DNA of 64,000 bases from an uncultured Pseudodesulfovibrio sp. (GCF_963677845.1 NZ_OY782498.1:754001-818000), one strand, 5' to 3'; counted from the first letter of the stretch, positions 35,006-44,202 are shown. Translations and numbers: made by a program. Notes: generated from the letters alone by a model not told the origin.

Positions 35006-36757
35006 ATGCCTGCAGAACGAGGTGAACCGCTCTTTCAGAAATTGAAAAGACCGAATATCAGGTATCTTCTTCTCGCCATACTTATTGGCGTGCTCGCCGG
35101 GTACGGCGCAGTCCTTTTTAAGTTCGTCCTCAAATTCATGCAATGGGTGTTTTATCAGGACACCAATGATTTCATGACCTTTGCGAAGACCATTCCAGTT
35201 TGGGTGAAAATTGTCATGCCTGCCGCTGGTGGCCTCGTCGTCGGACTTGTCGTCACTAATTTTGCCGCAGAGGCAAAGGGGCACGGTGTCCCTGAAGTTA
35301 TGCAGGCCATTGCTCTTCGAGGTGGGCGGATTCGAAAACGGGTCGCAGCGGCCAAGATATTTGCTTCAGCCGTGACCATTGGTTCAGGTGGTTCCGTGGG
35401 CCGAGAAGGTCCTATGGTACAGATAGGTGCATCCATCGGGTCTTCGATTGGTCAGATGTTCAAGACACCCAGTGTGCATATGAAAACAATGGTTGGGTGT
35501 GGTGCGGCAGCAGGTATCGCAGCAACCTTCAACGCGCCCATTGCTGGTGTGTTGTTCGCTCTTGAGATTATCATTGGCGATTTCGGGGTCATGCAGTTTT
35601 CTCCGGTGGTTTTGTCGTCGGTCACAGCCACAGCCATCTCCAGATATTATTTTGGTGATTTCCCTCATTTTGACATTCCGGAATATTCCATTGTCACTTT
35701 GTGGGAATATTTGTTTTATCCCGTGCTCGGTGTTGTTTCGGGGCTTGTCGGTTTGTCGTTTACCAAAATCTTATATTGGTTCGAGGATGGATTTGACGCC
35801 ATGTCCATTCCCGAATGGATCAAACCCGCTATCGGTGGAGCATTGCTCGGCGGTGTTTTTGCCGTATTTCCGCAGGTTTTTGGCGTGGGATATGGGGCCA
35901 TGAATATGGCTCTGGTCAATCAAATGGAATTTCAACTGCTGTTTGTGTTGATTTTCGTGAAGATATTGGCCTCATCAATCACATTGGGGTCCGGCGGGTC
36001 GGGTGGTATTTTCGCTCCTTCATTGTTTCTTGGGTGTATGACCGGCGGGGCCTTTGGATTTGTGGTTCATTTCCTGTTTCCTGCACATACGGCCATGCCC
36101 GGCGCGTACGCTCTTGTTGCCATGGGCGGCGTTGTGGCGGGAACAACCTATGCGCCTATTACCGCTATTTTGATTATTTTTGAAATGACCTCGGATTATT
36201 CGATTATCCTCCCACTTATGCTGACCTGCATTACGGCCACAGTCATGAATTCCACCATTGAGCGCGCATCTATTTATACGACCAAGTTGCTTCGGCGTGG
36301 CATTGATATCGAGGCTGGTCGAGAAAGGCACCTTCTCGATCATATAGTGGTGAAAGAGGTCATGACACACGAGTTCGTGACTATTCCGGCGTCGGCCCCC
36401 CTGTCCCAGATTATTTGGACTTTCAAGACCGAGAACGCACCCTATTTGCACGTTGTGGATGGAGAAGGGCGATTGACTGGTATTATTTCGTTTCGCGACA
36501 TTCGGACGGTCCTGAATGAAGAGGGGCTGCTTGAATTGGTTATCGCCCATGATCTCGCCACTCGTGATTTGGTTACTGTGACCACGGACGACACATTGCA
36601 GGAAGCCTTGGATAAGATCACGGACAGAGGGGTGTCCCAGGTGCCTGTGTTGACGTCGGGCCGGGAGCAGAAACTGGCCGGAACGTTGACGGAATCCGCG
36701 ATTAACGGGGCCTATAATTCAGCCATTGTTAAAGCGGAACTTGCCGGGGGACGGTGA
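35006..36757 (+). CDS. ClC-family chloride channel/antiporter with CBS domains
   Basis: A 583-aa membrane protein. ATG 35006 is chosen, with GGAG five bases upstream; the frame runs open further up without support. ClC signatures: GSGGSVGREGPMVQIGASIG with the gating Glu, GIAATFNAPIAGVLFALE, and GSGGSGGIFAPSLF. Ten or more membrane helices are visible in residues 15-440. The C-terminal about 130 residues are a CBS pair (VKEVMTHEFVTIPASAP and ARDLVTVTTDDTLQEAL), which in this family bind adenine nucleotides or regulate gating. It may be a Cl-/H+ exchanger or fluoride exporter. Confidence 0.93.
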   Translation: MPAERGEPLFQKLKRPNIRYLLLAILIGVLAGYGAVLFKFVLKFMQWVFYQDTNDFMTFAKTIPVWVKIVMPAAGGLVVGLVVTNFAAEAKGHGVPEVMQAIALRGGRIRKRVAAAKIFASAVTIGSGGSVGREGPMVQIGASIGSSIGQMFKTPSVHMKTMVGCGAAAGIAATFNAPIAGVLFALEIIIGDFGVMQFSPVVLSSVTATAISRYYFGDFPHFDIPEYSIVTLWEYLFYPVLGVVSGLVGLSFTKILYWFEDGFDAMSIPEWIKPAIGGALLGGVFAVFPQVFGVGYGAMNMALVNQMEFQLLFVLIFVKILASSITLGSGGSGGIFAPSLFLGCMTGGAFGFVVHFLFPAHTAMPGAYALVAMGGVVAGTTYAPITAILIIFEMTSDYSIILPLMLTCITATVMNSTIERASIYTTKLLRRGIDIEAGRERHLLDHIVVKEVMTHEFVTIPASAPLSQIIWTFKTENAPYLHVVDGEGRLTGIISFRDIRTVLNEEGLLELVIAHDLATRDLVTVTTDDTLQEALDKITDRGVSQVPVLTSGREQKLAGTLTESAINGAYNSAIVKAELAGGR

Positions 36758-36845
36758 TTCGGTTTTCGTTGAGGGGCGAAAGGGTTTGTGCTAAATCCCG
36801 CTCATCGGCCGTGCTGGTCGAAATGAATTTTGAGGAATGACGAGT

Positions 36846-37367
36846 ATGAGTGAGATAAGGATATCCGTGACCCTGTCTTTGGATGAGAAGCATCCCGAGG
36901 ATGGGTATCTCGACTTTAACCTGTCCGTGGACGGGCAGTATTTGCATGAGGTCGGCGTCTATGTCGATCCTGTAAATCTAGTCACCTCAGCTGCCGTGTC
37001 TGGTGAATTTTTTATTTATACCTGTGATTGTGGTAATCCTGCCTGCCAAGGAATTAATGAGGGCGTCAATGTTTCTCATACCCCGGAAACAGTTGTGTGG
37101 CGGCTCAAAAATCCTATCTCATGGCCTCCCGATGAACCCAGACCGGAATGGGCGCACGATGCGGAGTTCGTCTTCCCGAAAGAGATGTATCTCCAACAGA
37201 TATCCATTGCGCTGGATCATGCAAAACGGTTGGCACGTGGCTTTAATCTTTCCGGCAAACTTTGGGTTGGTCCTGACCTGACTATTGAAGCGTTAATGGC
37301 TTTGGAAGTGCCTCAGCAGGAGAGTGGATTCTTTGCCATTGAGCCGGAAGGTCGCGCCGTTCACTAA
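36846..37367 (+). CDS. Hypothetical protein with Cys motif
   Basis: A 173-aa cytosolic protein. ATG 36846 with GAGGA upstream. The N-terminal half is beta-rich (SEIRISVTLSLDEKHPEDGYLDFNLSV); the centre carries YTCDCGNPACQGINEG, a CxCx4C group that looks metal-binding. The C-terminal part (LDHAKRLARGFNLSGKLWVGPDLTIEALMAL) is amphipathic. I do not recognise the family. Confidence 0.65.
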   Translation: MSEIRISVTLSLDEKHPEDGYLDFNLSVDGQYLHEVGVYVDPVNLVTSAAVSGEFFIYTCDCGNPACQGINEGVNVSHTPETVVWRLKNPISWPPDEPRPEWAHDAEFVFPKEMYLQQISIALDHAKRLARGFNLSGKLWVGPDLTIEALMALEVPQQESGFFAIEPEGRAVH

Positions 37368-37371
37368 AGAT

Positions 37372-37400
37372 TTGCCTTCGGTCTAAAATTTCACTATAGT
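37372..37400 (+). promoter_or_regulatory. Sigma-70 promoter before the small ORF at 37448
   Basis: TTGCCT (37372-37377), a 17-base spacer and TATAGT (37395-37400, five of six). The leader to the ATG at 37448 would be about 40 nt, ending in GGAGGAG. Confidence 0.6.
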
Positions 37401-37447
37401 TTTCATACTTGCTCAGGCTGCTTTTCCGGAACCCCGGAGGAGCAGAT

Positions 37448-37543
37448 ATGTCTGTTTATATCCCTAATCAGAGTCGTTCAGTTCGTGCTCGCTTTTTGCG
37501 TGCGCCGCCTTTTTGCGTGGTGCTGCGGGGGGCGCGGCATTGA
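37448..37543 (+). CDS. 31-codon arginine-rich small ORF
   Basis: ATG 37448 has an ideal Shine-Dalgarno (GGAGGAG seven bases upstream) and a good promoter 48 bases earlier, so translation is plausible. The peptide begins MSVYIPNQSRSVRARFLRA and ends in VVLRGARH, with seven Arg and no acidic residue. It is too short for family assignment and could be a small protein or a leader peptide governing the membrane-protein gene at 37635. Confidence is limited by the lack of comparison. Confidence 0.45.
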   Translation: MSVYIPNQSRSVRARFLRAPPFCVVLRGARH

Positions 37544-37634
37544 CCGCTAACAATGTTCAGGGCTTGGGTCGTTTTTGCGATCCGCGGGAGGAGTGCCTGG
37601 TTTCGCAGAATCTTTTACGAAACAGGTTACACCT

Positions 37635-38183
37635 ATGCTGTATGTTCCAATCAAAATCTATCCTAATCGGCGGAGTGTCAGAGGGTGCATCACGTGTGCA
37701 ACCCTGTGGCTGGGACTGGCTTTGGCCGGATTCCATTTCATTAACGTTATTGATGCGAAAGTGGCGGTGTATTCTCTTTGTATGGTGGGATTCGCGGTGT
37801 GCATAATCAATGGTATTGCCGTGATGACGCACCAGCCTATGATCAAGATACTTGATGATCGTTTTTCGGTGTATACGCCTTTTGGCTACGCCATGATTCG
37901 GTTTGGCGAGGTCTTGAGCTTTAAACGAGGGCGAGTGCCTTTTATGGGAACGTTGCGCGTGGAAATCAATAAATCCGCGCGCGCTAAATTTCCTTCGGCG
38001 CTCGGCAAAATCTTGTATTCCGTGGTGGGGTTGCGTTTTACCAATACGGTGTCCATACCGGGGTTCATGCTCGGGGCAAATCCGGAGTCTGTTGTCCAGA
38101 TGTTGGAGAAGCGACGGTTGGCCGCCATTCGATTGGAAGCCATCGGTGATTATGATCCCACGGCGTTGACATCGGTCGTCTGA
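37635..38183 (+). CDS. Membrane protein of STM3941-like architecture
   Basis: A 182-aa protein; ATG 37635 (AGG upstream; a TTG at 37575 is unlikely). Start IKIYPNRRSVR followed by two hydrophobic helices (about 25-75), then a beta-rich region (KILDDRFSVYTPFGYAMIRFGEV) and a C-terminal TVSIPGFMLGANPESVVQML, which matches the overall layout of the STM3941 family of two-helix proteins with a PH-like domain. The function is unknown. Confidence 0.55.
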   Translation: MLYVPIKIYPNRRSVRGCITCATLWLGLALAGFHFINVIDAKVAVYSLCMVGFAVCIINGIAVMTHQPMIKILDDRFSVYTPFGYAMIRFGEVLSFKRGRVPFMGTLRVEINKSARAKFPSALGKILYSVVGLRFTNTVSIPGFMLGANPESVVQMLEKRRLAAIRLEAIGDYDPTALTSVV

Positions 38184-38194
38184 TTACAATGAAA

Positions 38195-38232
38195 AACCGG
38201 GAAGTCCTTTGTTACAGGGCTTCCCGGTTTTG
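38195..38232. terminator. Bidirectional intrinsic terminator
   Basis: AACCGGGAAGTCC and GGGCTTCCCGGTT form a long stem flanked by A and T tracts, placed between the convergent genes ending at 38183 and 38253. Confidence 0.8.
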
Positions 38233-38252
38233 TTTTGGTGTTGTGGATTGTT

Positions 38253-38699
38253 CTAGATTTCAATCTTGACAATGACTTTGTGCAGCATGCCGTCAGAAAT
38301 CGTGGGCAGGTGTGCATCTTCCGGGAAAAAGATGGCAAACATGCCGGGGGTGACATCAGCACAGACCGTGGGAGCATCCTCGTAAAAGGCCAGATCCTTG
38401 GCATCATCGGATTCAGCGGTTTTCGGGCCAAGGTCTTTACGAGCCTTCCAGCCCATGGTGTCCACGCCTTCAACCACGTATTGAATGTCGATGTGGGTGT
38501 CATGCGTTTCGATGGCGGCCTTATCAGCCTTGCGCCCGGGGCCTTTAGCAACCCATGCGTAGGAGGCGTCGCCGTCGATGTCATGACGTCCTTCTGGCAG
38601 TGAAGCCAGATCTTCCCGGCGCAACAGGGCAAATGCCGCTGCAAAGGCCGGATGAAGGTTGGCGTAGAGGTCCGCATTTTCCAGTGTATCCAGAATCAT
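38253..38699 (-). CDS. YhcH/YjgK/YiaL family protein
   Basis: A 148-aa cupin-like protein (DUF386). Landmarks: ASLPEGRHDIDGDASYAWV, THDTHIDIQYVVEGVDTMGW, and FFPEDAHLPTI. Family members are linked to sialic acid or sugar catabolism in enterobacteria, with the His/Asp/Glu cluster binding metal. Its start overlaps the lpd stop by 4 bases (ATGA, 38696-38699), so it is translationally coupled to the glycine cleavage operon; the reason for that is unclear. Confidence 0.85.
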   Translation of the reverse strand: MILDTLENADLYANLHPAFAAAFALLRREDLASLPEGRHDIDGDASYAWVAKGPGRKADKAAIETHDTHIDIQYVVEGVDTMGWKARKDLGPKTAESDDAKDLAFYEDAPTVCADVTPGMFAIFFPEDAHLPTISDGMLHKVIVKIEI

Positions 38700-40060
38700 T
38701 GTATATCCTTTCGTTCTGCCTTGAGAGCCATGAGCAGCGCTTCGTCCAGAGATGGATGTGAGAAGATGATGGAATGTATGTCTTCGGCAGTCCAGCCTTG
38801 CTGGACGATCATGGTTGCCGCCGTGGTCAGTCGGGAGACTTCGTGACCGACAGCGGTGATGCCGACAACTTTTCCGCCTGACCAGACGACTTTGACGAAC
38901 CCTTGGGTGAAGGCGTGAGCCTGTGCCATGGGATTGGCAGCCAACTGCGCCCGAGAGGTCTGGCAGGTGTCGAAATCGGTCAGGAAGGCCTCGTTCTCCA
39001 TGGCTCCTACACGCATGGCTTCGGGGGCGCCGTACAAGACACTCGGCACCGGGCCGGATGCGTAGGGCGTGTCGATTTTGCCAGCAGCATGTGCGGCGAC
39101 ATAATGCGCCTGATGTGCCGCTGCGTGGGCCAATTGAATCTGACCGTTGGCATCACCTATGGCGTAGATGTTTGGCGCGGCAATGAAGTGCTCGTCCACC
39201 TGAATTTGGTTAAATTGCAACTCAATGCCCGCTTCTTCAAGGCCGATACCTTGCGTGACGGGACCACGTCCTACTGCGACCAAAGCCTTGTCAGCCGTGA
39301 TCTGTTCTCCGGATTCCAAGGTCAGTAAAGCCTTGCCGTCCACGGAGCGCACGCCGGAAACACGTTCTTCCAGCAGGATGTCCCATTTCCACCGTTTGAA
39401 GGTGGATCGTAGTGCCTTTGAAACTTCCGGGTCTTCCAACGGAGCAACGCGATCCATGGCATCCACCACGGTGATTTTCGCGCCAAATCGGTGGGCGACC
39501 TGAGCCATTTCCAATCCGATGAAGCCAGCGCCAACCACAATGAGAGATTCGGGCATGGTATCCATGGAAAGGAACATGTCCGAGTCCAGTACGCAGTCGT
39601 TATCCGGTTCAAGGCCCGGAAAGAAGATGGGCTTTGAACCGGTTGCGACAACCAGTTTCTTGTATTCAATTTTTTGCTCGCCATCAGCTGTCGCGACAGA
39701 AATGACGCCTTTGCCGGACAGCGAACCAAGTCCTTCGACAAGGTCAATGCCGAGTTTTTTGAGCTGCATGCCCATGGCCTTTCGCGTGCCGGTCAGGTGC
39801 TTTTGCACTCGGCCCTGCAACGCGGCGAAGTCGATATTTACTTCGCCGGTCGCAATTTTCATCTTGGCCTGATTATGCAGTTCCTCGATGGCAGAAGTCG
39901 CGCCGAGCCAGAGCTTGGTCGGGATGCATCCCCGGTTCAGGCAGGTGCCCCCCAGGAAATCTTTTTCCACCAGCGCGACCGAAAGGCCGAGACCGGCGGC
40001 TTCAACGGCGCAGTCAAACCCTCCGGGGCCTGAGCCGATTACCACGAGATCATAAGTCAT
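38696..40060 (-). CDS. lpd: Dihydrolipoamide dehydrogenase (L protein)
   Basis: A 454-aa FAD/NAD disulfide oxidoreductase. ATG 40060 is chosen: it overlaps the gcvPB stop by 11 bases and is preceded by GGAGC. FAD site VIGSGPGGFDCAVEAA; redox disulfide Cys40-Cys45 (GGTCLNRGCIPTK); NAD site VVGAGFIGLEMA; the second FAD contact YAIGDANGQIQLAHAA; the C-terminal HPSLDEALLMA holds the catalytic His-Glu environment (usually HAHPTLSE). It reoxidises lipoyl-GcvH. Confidence 0.92.
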   Translation of the reverse strand: MTYDLVVIGSGPGGFDCAVEAAGLGLSVALVEKDFLGGTCLNRGCIPTKLWLGATSAIEELHNQAKMKIATGEVNIDFAALQGRVQKHLTGTRKAMGMQLKKLGIDLVEGLGSLSGKGVISVATADGEQKIEYKKLVVATGSKPIFFPGLEPDNDCVLDSDMFLSMDTMPESLIVVGAGFIGLEMAQVAHRFGAKITVVDAMDRVAPLEDPEVSKALRSTFKRWKWDILLEERVSGVRSVDGKALLTLESGEQITADKALVAVGRGPVTQGIGLEEAGIELQFNQIQVDEHFIAAPNIYAIGDANGQIQLAHAAAHQAHYVAAHAAGKIDTPYASGPVPSVLYGAPEAMRVGAMENEAFLTDFDTCQTSRAQLAANPMAQAHAFTQGFVKVVWSGGKVVGITAVGHEVSRLTTAATMIVQQGWTAEDIHSIIFSHPSLDEALLMALKAERKDIQ

Positions 40061-41492
40061 CAGTAAGCTCCATGGCTCGTGCGGCCGTGGTTTCATCCAG
40101 TCGGGTCACGGGCAGGGTCACGGGTGCGGAGGTCAAGGCCTCGGGGTTGGTGTCTACCAGTTCAGCCAACTCGATAAGATCGTCGATGAACCCGTCAAGT
40201 GTTGCCTTGTTCTCGGTTTCAGTCGGTTCGATCATGATTGCTTCCGGCACGATGAGCGGGAAGTATATGGTCGGTGCGTGATGTCCTTTGTCGAGTAGCC
40301 CCTTGGCGAAGTCCAGAGCGCGTACGCCCTTCTTGGCCTGTGGGGATGCGCTGGCAACGAATTCATGCATGCAGATACGGTCGTAAGGGACCTCAAAGTG
40401 GTCGGCCAGACGTTTGCGCATGTAGTTTGCGGCCAGCACTGCGTTTTCAGAGGCGCGGGTCAAACCGACACCGCCAAGGCGCAGGATGTAGGCATATGCC
40501 TTCAGATATACGCCGAAGTTGCCGTAGAACGGGGCGACGTAGCCGATGGATTTAGGGTAATTGTAATCAAGGAAGAATTGGCCGTCCTCCTGCTTCGCCA
40601 CGCGGGAAATGGGCAGGAAGGGAACCAGTCGTTCAGAGACGCCGACCGGACCGGAACCGGGACCGCCGCCGCCGTGCGGGGTGGCCATGGTCTTGTGCAG
40701 GTTCCAGTGAACAATGTCGAAACCAACGTCGCCCACGCGCATTTTGCCCATGATGGCGTTGAGGTTTGCTCCATCGTAGTAGAGGAGTGCGTCAACCTTT
40801 CTGAGCATCTTGACGATTTCGGGCAGGTGCTTTTCGAAAAGGCCCAAAGTGTTGGGGCAGGTCATCATCATGCCGGCCACTTCGTCATCCAGCACCGCGG
40901 CCAGAGCTTCGGGGTCAACGATGCCGTCCTTGGATTCGATGGAGACGATTTCGTAACCAGCAATAGCAGCGGAAGCAGGGTTGGTTCCGTGGGCAGAGTC
41001 GGGGATGATGATTTTTGTTTTTTTGTTGCCCTTGTCCCTGTGGTAGGCTGCCATGAGCATGACACCGGTCAATTCACCGTGGGCGCCGGCCATGGGGTGC
41101 ATGGTGTAGGCGGCCATGCCGGTGATTTCAGCCAGCATATGCTCGGTTTCGTACATGACTTCAAGAGCTCCCTGACAGAGTCCTCCTGCGCCTTGTAATT
41201 GAGGCAGAACCGGATGCAGGCGGGTGAATCCGGGCATGGCGGCAACCACTTCCGTGAATTTGGGATTGTACTTCATGGTACATGACCCCAAGGGATAGAA
41301 GTTTCCGTCCACGCCGTAGTTGCGTTGGGAGAGCTTGGTGAAATGGCGGACCACGTCTAACTCACTGGCAGAGGGCAGACCGATGTCGCCATCACGCAAC
41401 AGTTCAGAGGGAATGTATGCTTCTTCGGCAATACCTTCGCAGGGCCAGCACCCTTCACGTCCGGCTACGGATTTTTCGAATATGGTCTTCAT
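40050..41492 (-). CDS. gcvPB: Glycine dehydrogenase (decarboxylating) subunit 2
   Basis: A 480-aa PLP-dependent subunit of the split P protein. The PLP-binding lysine is in DIVHWNLHKTMATPHGGGGPG, and DSAHGTNPASAAIAGYEIV, MTCPNTLGLFE and YYDGANLNAIMG are standard. Coupled to gcvPA by a 4-base ATGA overlap (41489-41492). With GcvPA it decarboxylates glycine and loads methylamine onto lipoyl-GcvH. Confidence 0.96.
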   Translation of the reverse strand: MKTIFEKSVAGREGCWPCEGIAEEAYIPSELLRDGDIGLPSASELDVVRHFTKLSQRNYGVDGNFYPLGSCTMKYNPKFTEVVAAMPGFTRLHPVLPQLQGAGGLCQGALEVMYETEHMLAEITGMAAYTMHPMAGAHGELTGVMLMAAYHRDKGNKKTKIIIPDSAHGTNPASAAIAGYEIVSIESKDGIVDPEALAAVLDDEVAGMMMTCPNTLGLFEKHLPEIVKMLRKVDALLYYDGANLNAIMGKMRVGDVGFDIVHWNLHKTMATPHGGGGPGSGPVGVSERLVPFLPISRVAKQEDGQFFLDYNYPKSIGYVAPFYGNFGVYLKAYAYILRLGGVGLTRASENAVLAANYMRKRLADHFEVPYDRICMHEFVASASPQAKKGVRALDFAKGLLDKGHHAPTIYFPLIVPEAIMIEPTETENKATLDGFIDDLIELAELVDTNPEALTSAPVTLPVTRLDETTAARAMELTDDL

Positions 41493-42823
41493 TTGAGTGC
41501 TCCCTTGAGCATTTCGGCAAAGATGCCAATCTGTTCTTCACTGGTTTTTTCGGTACATGCTACCAGCAGTCCGTTTTCCAGACCATCGTAGTAGCGACCC
41601 AACGGGAAGCCGGGGACAAAGCCGCGGGCTGTTAGTTTGGCGATGGCATCAAAAGCGTTTGTGGGCAGGGAAATGGCAAATTCATTACCGAAAGGTCCCT
41701 GCGTGAGCATGCTGACACCGTCGATGGCAGTGAGACGTTCTGCGCAGATGTGAGCGCGTTCGATAGAAACCCGTGCCGCCCGTTTCATGCCCAATTCTCC
41801 CAGAGCGCACATGTGCACTAATGCGCGCAGGGCGCACAAGGATTGGTTGGAGCAGATGTTGGATGTGGCTTTTTGGCGGCGAATGTGTTGCTCGCGAGCC
41901 TGAAGGGTCAGCACGTAACCGGTGCGACCTTCGGAGTCCTTGGTACGGCCGACCATGCGGCCAGGCAGTTGGCGGACCATTTTCTTGGTGCAGGTCATGA
42001 TGCCGAGGTACGGGCCACCGAAAGAGAGCGGTAAGCCAAGGGATTGGCCTTCGGCAACAGCAATATCCGCCCCCATTTCGCCGGGTGTTTTCAGCAGGGT
42101 CTGGAGTACCGGGTAGGTGGAAATGATAGACACAGCTTTCTTGCTTTTGGCCGCTGCGCACAGTTTCGTAAAGTCGTTGATGGAGCCGAAGAAGTTCGGA
42201 TTCTGTACCAGCAGGGCCGCGGTGTCGTCGTCAATGGCGCTCTTCAGTCCTTCGATGTCGGTCATACCATTTTTGTGTGGCACGGTGACCAGTTTGACAT
42301 CAAGGTTGGTCGTGTATGAGTCGAGCATGACCCTGTAGATGGGGTTCAATGCTTCGGATACCACGATTTTGCGCCGTTTGGTTTTACGCACAGCCATCAT
42401 CAGGGCTTCGTAGAGCGCGGTGCCGCCGTCATAGACGGATGCGTTGGCGTACTCCATACCGAGCAGTCGGGTGACGGCAGTCTGGTATTCGAAGATTGCC
42501 TGAAGCGTACCCTGTGATGCTTCGGGCTGGTACGGCGTGTACGCGGTATAGAATTCACCACGCATGGTCAGCGCGTCCACTGCCGCCGGGATGTAATGGT
42601 CGTAGAAACCGGCACCCAAAAAGCTCACTCTGTCGGTGGCATTTTTAGCGGCCATGGTTTCAAGCTTGGAGAGGACCTCCATTTCGCTCAACCCTTCGGG
42701 CAGATCAAAGCTCTTGGGGCGCATGTCTTCCGTTATCTCGGCAAAGAGATCGTCAACGGAATTCACGCCGATAGTGGCGAGCATCTCCCGGACTTCATCT
42801 TCAGTATGAGGAACATACGGCAT
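41489..42823 (-). CDS. gcvPA: Glycine dehydrogenase (decarboxylating) subunit 1
   Basis: A 444-aa partner of GcvPB. Features: FLGAGFYDHYIPAAVDAL, YTAYTPYQPEASQGTLQAIFEYQT, SVYDGGTALYEALM and SNICSNQSLCALRALVHM. It starts 76 bases after gcvH, across a GC-rich hairpin. Confidence 0.96.
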   Translation of the reverse strand: MPYVPHTEDEVREMLATIGVNSVDDLFAEITEDMRPKSFDLPEGLSEMEVLSKLETMAAKNATDRVSFLGAGFYDHYIPAAVDALTMRGEFYTAYTPYQPEASQGTLQAIFEYQTAVTRLLGMEYANASVYDGGTALYEALMMAVRKTKRRKIVVSEALNPIYRVMLDSYTTNLDVKLVTVPHKNGMTDIEGLKSAIDDDTAALLVQNPNFFGSINDFTKLCAAAKSKKAVSIISTYPVLQTLLKTPGEMGADIAVAEGQSLGLPLSFGGPYLGIMTCTKKMVRQLPGRMVGRTKDSEGRTGYVLTLQAREQHIRRQKATSNICSNQSLCALRALVHMCALGELGMKRAARVSIERAHICAERLTAIDGVSMLTQGPFGNEFAISLPTNAFDAIAKLTARGFVPGFPLGRYYDGLENGLLVACTEKTSEEQIGIFAEMLKGALK

Positions 42824-42861
42824 AGTATTACCTACTGGTGTAATAAATGGTGATAAAGAAG

Positions 42862-42887
42862 AAGGCCGAGGCGTGTGCCCCGGCCTT
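42862..42887 (-). terminator. Hairpin between gcvH and gcvPA
   Basis: AAGGCCG-AGG and CC-CCGGCCTT arms form a strong stem; on the minus strand it is followed only by CTTCTTTATCACC. It may be a partial terminator that sets a higher level of gcvH than gcvPA/PB, or an mRNA stabiliser. Confidence 0.5.
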
Positions 42888-42898
42888 GAAAGTTCCCG

Positions 42899-43279
42899 TT
42901 AGTGGGCTTCGGATTCGACAACCGAGGTATAAGCCTCGGCGTCCAGCAACCCCTCAGGGTCGCCTTTTATTTTAAACTTGAGCAGCCAGCCTTCGCCGTA
43001 CGGCTCTTCATTGACTTTCTCGGGGGCGTCTTCCAGTGCTTCGTTGACTTCAACGACTTCACCGGTCACCGGGGCGTAGATTTCGCTGGCGGCCTTGACG
43101 GATTCGACAGAACCCATTTCGGAACCGGCTTCAAAGGTGTCGCCGACTTCAGGCAGTTCGACAAAAGTCAGGTCGCCCAACTGTTCCTGGGCAAAGTGAG
43201 AAATACCGACAGTGGCAATGTCGCCTTCAACCATGACCCATTCATGGGATTTGGCGTACAAGAGATCAGTGGGAATCAT
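42899..43279 (-). CDS. gcvH: Glycine cleavage system H protein
   Basis: A 126-aa lipoyl carrier protein. ATG 43279 with GGAAAGGAG upstream; the frame is open further upstream without support. The lipoyl attachment lysine is Lys62 in [15 protein letters not shown]; other signatures are [21 protein letters not shown] and [14 protein letters not shown]. It moves the methylamine and electrons between P, T and L proteins. First gene of this gcv run; gcvT is not here. Confidence 0.96.
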   Translation of the reverse strand: MIPTDLLYAKSHEWVMVEGDIATVGISHFAQEQLGDLTFVELPEVGDTFEAGSEMGSVESVKAASEIYAPVTGEVVEVNEALEDAPEKVNEEPYGEGWLLKFKIKGDPEGLLDAEAYTSVVESEAH

Positions 43280-43361
43280 ATCGTGCTCCTTTCTGGAAAA
43301 GTGGCTTTGCAGCATTTTTAGATGGCTGTCCTTACCATGGGATTCATACTTTGGAAATTGT

Positions 43362-43384
43362 AAAAAAAATGACGCTTTCGCCAT
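43362..43384 (-). terminator. Terminator or attenuator upstream of gcvH
   Basis: On the minus strand ATGGCG-AAAG-CGTCAT (one G-U pair) is followed by eight T residues. It probably ends the flavodoxin-like gene (stop at 43457), but it also lies in the gcvH upstream region and could attenuate readthrough. No glycine riboswitch core was seen. Confidence 0.6.
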
Positions 43385-43456
43385 TATTATTCTTTGTTAC
43401 CGTTCAAGAACTCTAAATCGCCAAAAAGCTGACGTTTTTAGTCGTTTTTTATTTTT

Positions 43457-44023
43457 TTACTTAACAAGTGAGTGTGCTAGAATTTGTGCTTTTTCAGGCG
43501 TTTTATTCGGTAAATCAGCAGGGATAAGGCAGTCTCCTACATATAATGCGCCTGTGTTGTCAGCTAAAAGAAAATCGGCAAATCGGTCAAAGGCTGTGAA
43601 AAGGCCTTCGGCATTATTTTCAAAAGAATCTGCACCTGTTGCCAGTAATCCGATACGTTTCCCTTGTAAAAGTGATGTGTGACCCGGTTTGAAGCACCGC
43701 GTTACAAAGGCGTTGCTTCGATCAATGAGAGCCTTGATTTGTGCCGAGAATCCCCAAAAGTAGATTGGGGTGGTGAAAAGGATGACATCTGCCTCAACCA
43801 TTTTTTTCATTACTTCGTTGGCATCATCATGCTGCACGCATGCTGTTTTATCGGAGTAAGCCATACACTTGAGACACCCGAGACACCCTTTGATGTTTTT
43901 GTCATGGAGTGTGATTCGTTCGACGGTGTGCTTTAGCGAGTGCAATTCTTTTTCCACCAGCGTGAGGACTGTCGCTGTATTTCCTTCTTTTCGTGCACTT
44001 CCAAGGAGGGTGAGTACCTTCAT
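43457..44023 (-). CDS. NADPH-dependent FMN reductase / iron-sulfur flavoprotein-like
   Basis: A 188-aa flavodoxin-fold protein. FMN phosphate loop LLGSARKEGNTATVL, then DKNIKGCLGCLKCMAYSDKTACVQHDD with a CxxCxxC-x9-C pattern as in iron-sulfur flavoproteins, and TPIYFWGFSAQIKALIDRS. It could transfer electrons or reduce quinones, oxygen or metals in an anaerobe. It has its own ATG with GGAGG upstream and is divergent from the methyltransferase. Confidence 0.85.
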   Translation of the reverse strand: MKVLTLLGSARKEGNTATVLTLVEKELHSLKHTVERITLHDKNIKGCLGCLKCMAYSDKTACVQHDDANEVMKKMVEADVILFTTPIYFWGFSAQIKALIDRSNAFVTRCFKPGHTSLLQGKRIGLLATGADSFENNAEGLFTAFDRFADFLLADNTGALYVGDCLIPADLPNKTPEKAQILAHSLVK

Positions 44024-44202
44024 TTTTTATCCTTCATACATGTGTTTTTTCGTGACCATGTCTTAATTCCATACACACTCTGTATGCATTGTGAAATAGA
44101 AAAGCGCAGCAGAATATACCACTACTTTCTATAAAAAGGCGTGAATGGTGTTACTAATTCTGTTGACGATGCCACTGAGTGGTTGTAACTTGTCTTTTGC
44201 AT

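Noticed and set aside
43280-43456. Glycine riboswitch before gcvH
   Set aside because: The spacer lacks the conserved glycine aptamer core and paired aptamer layout; only a short terminator-like stem is present.
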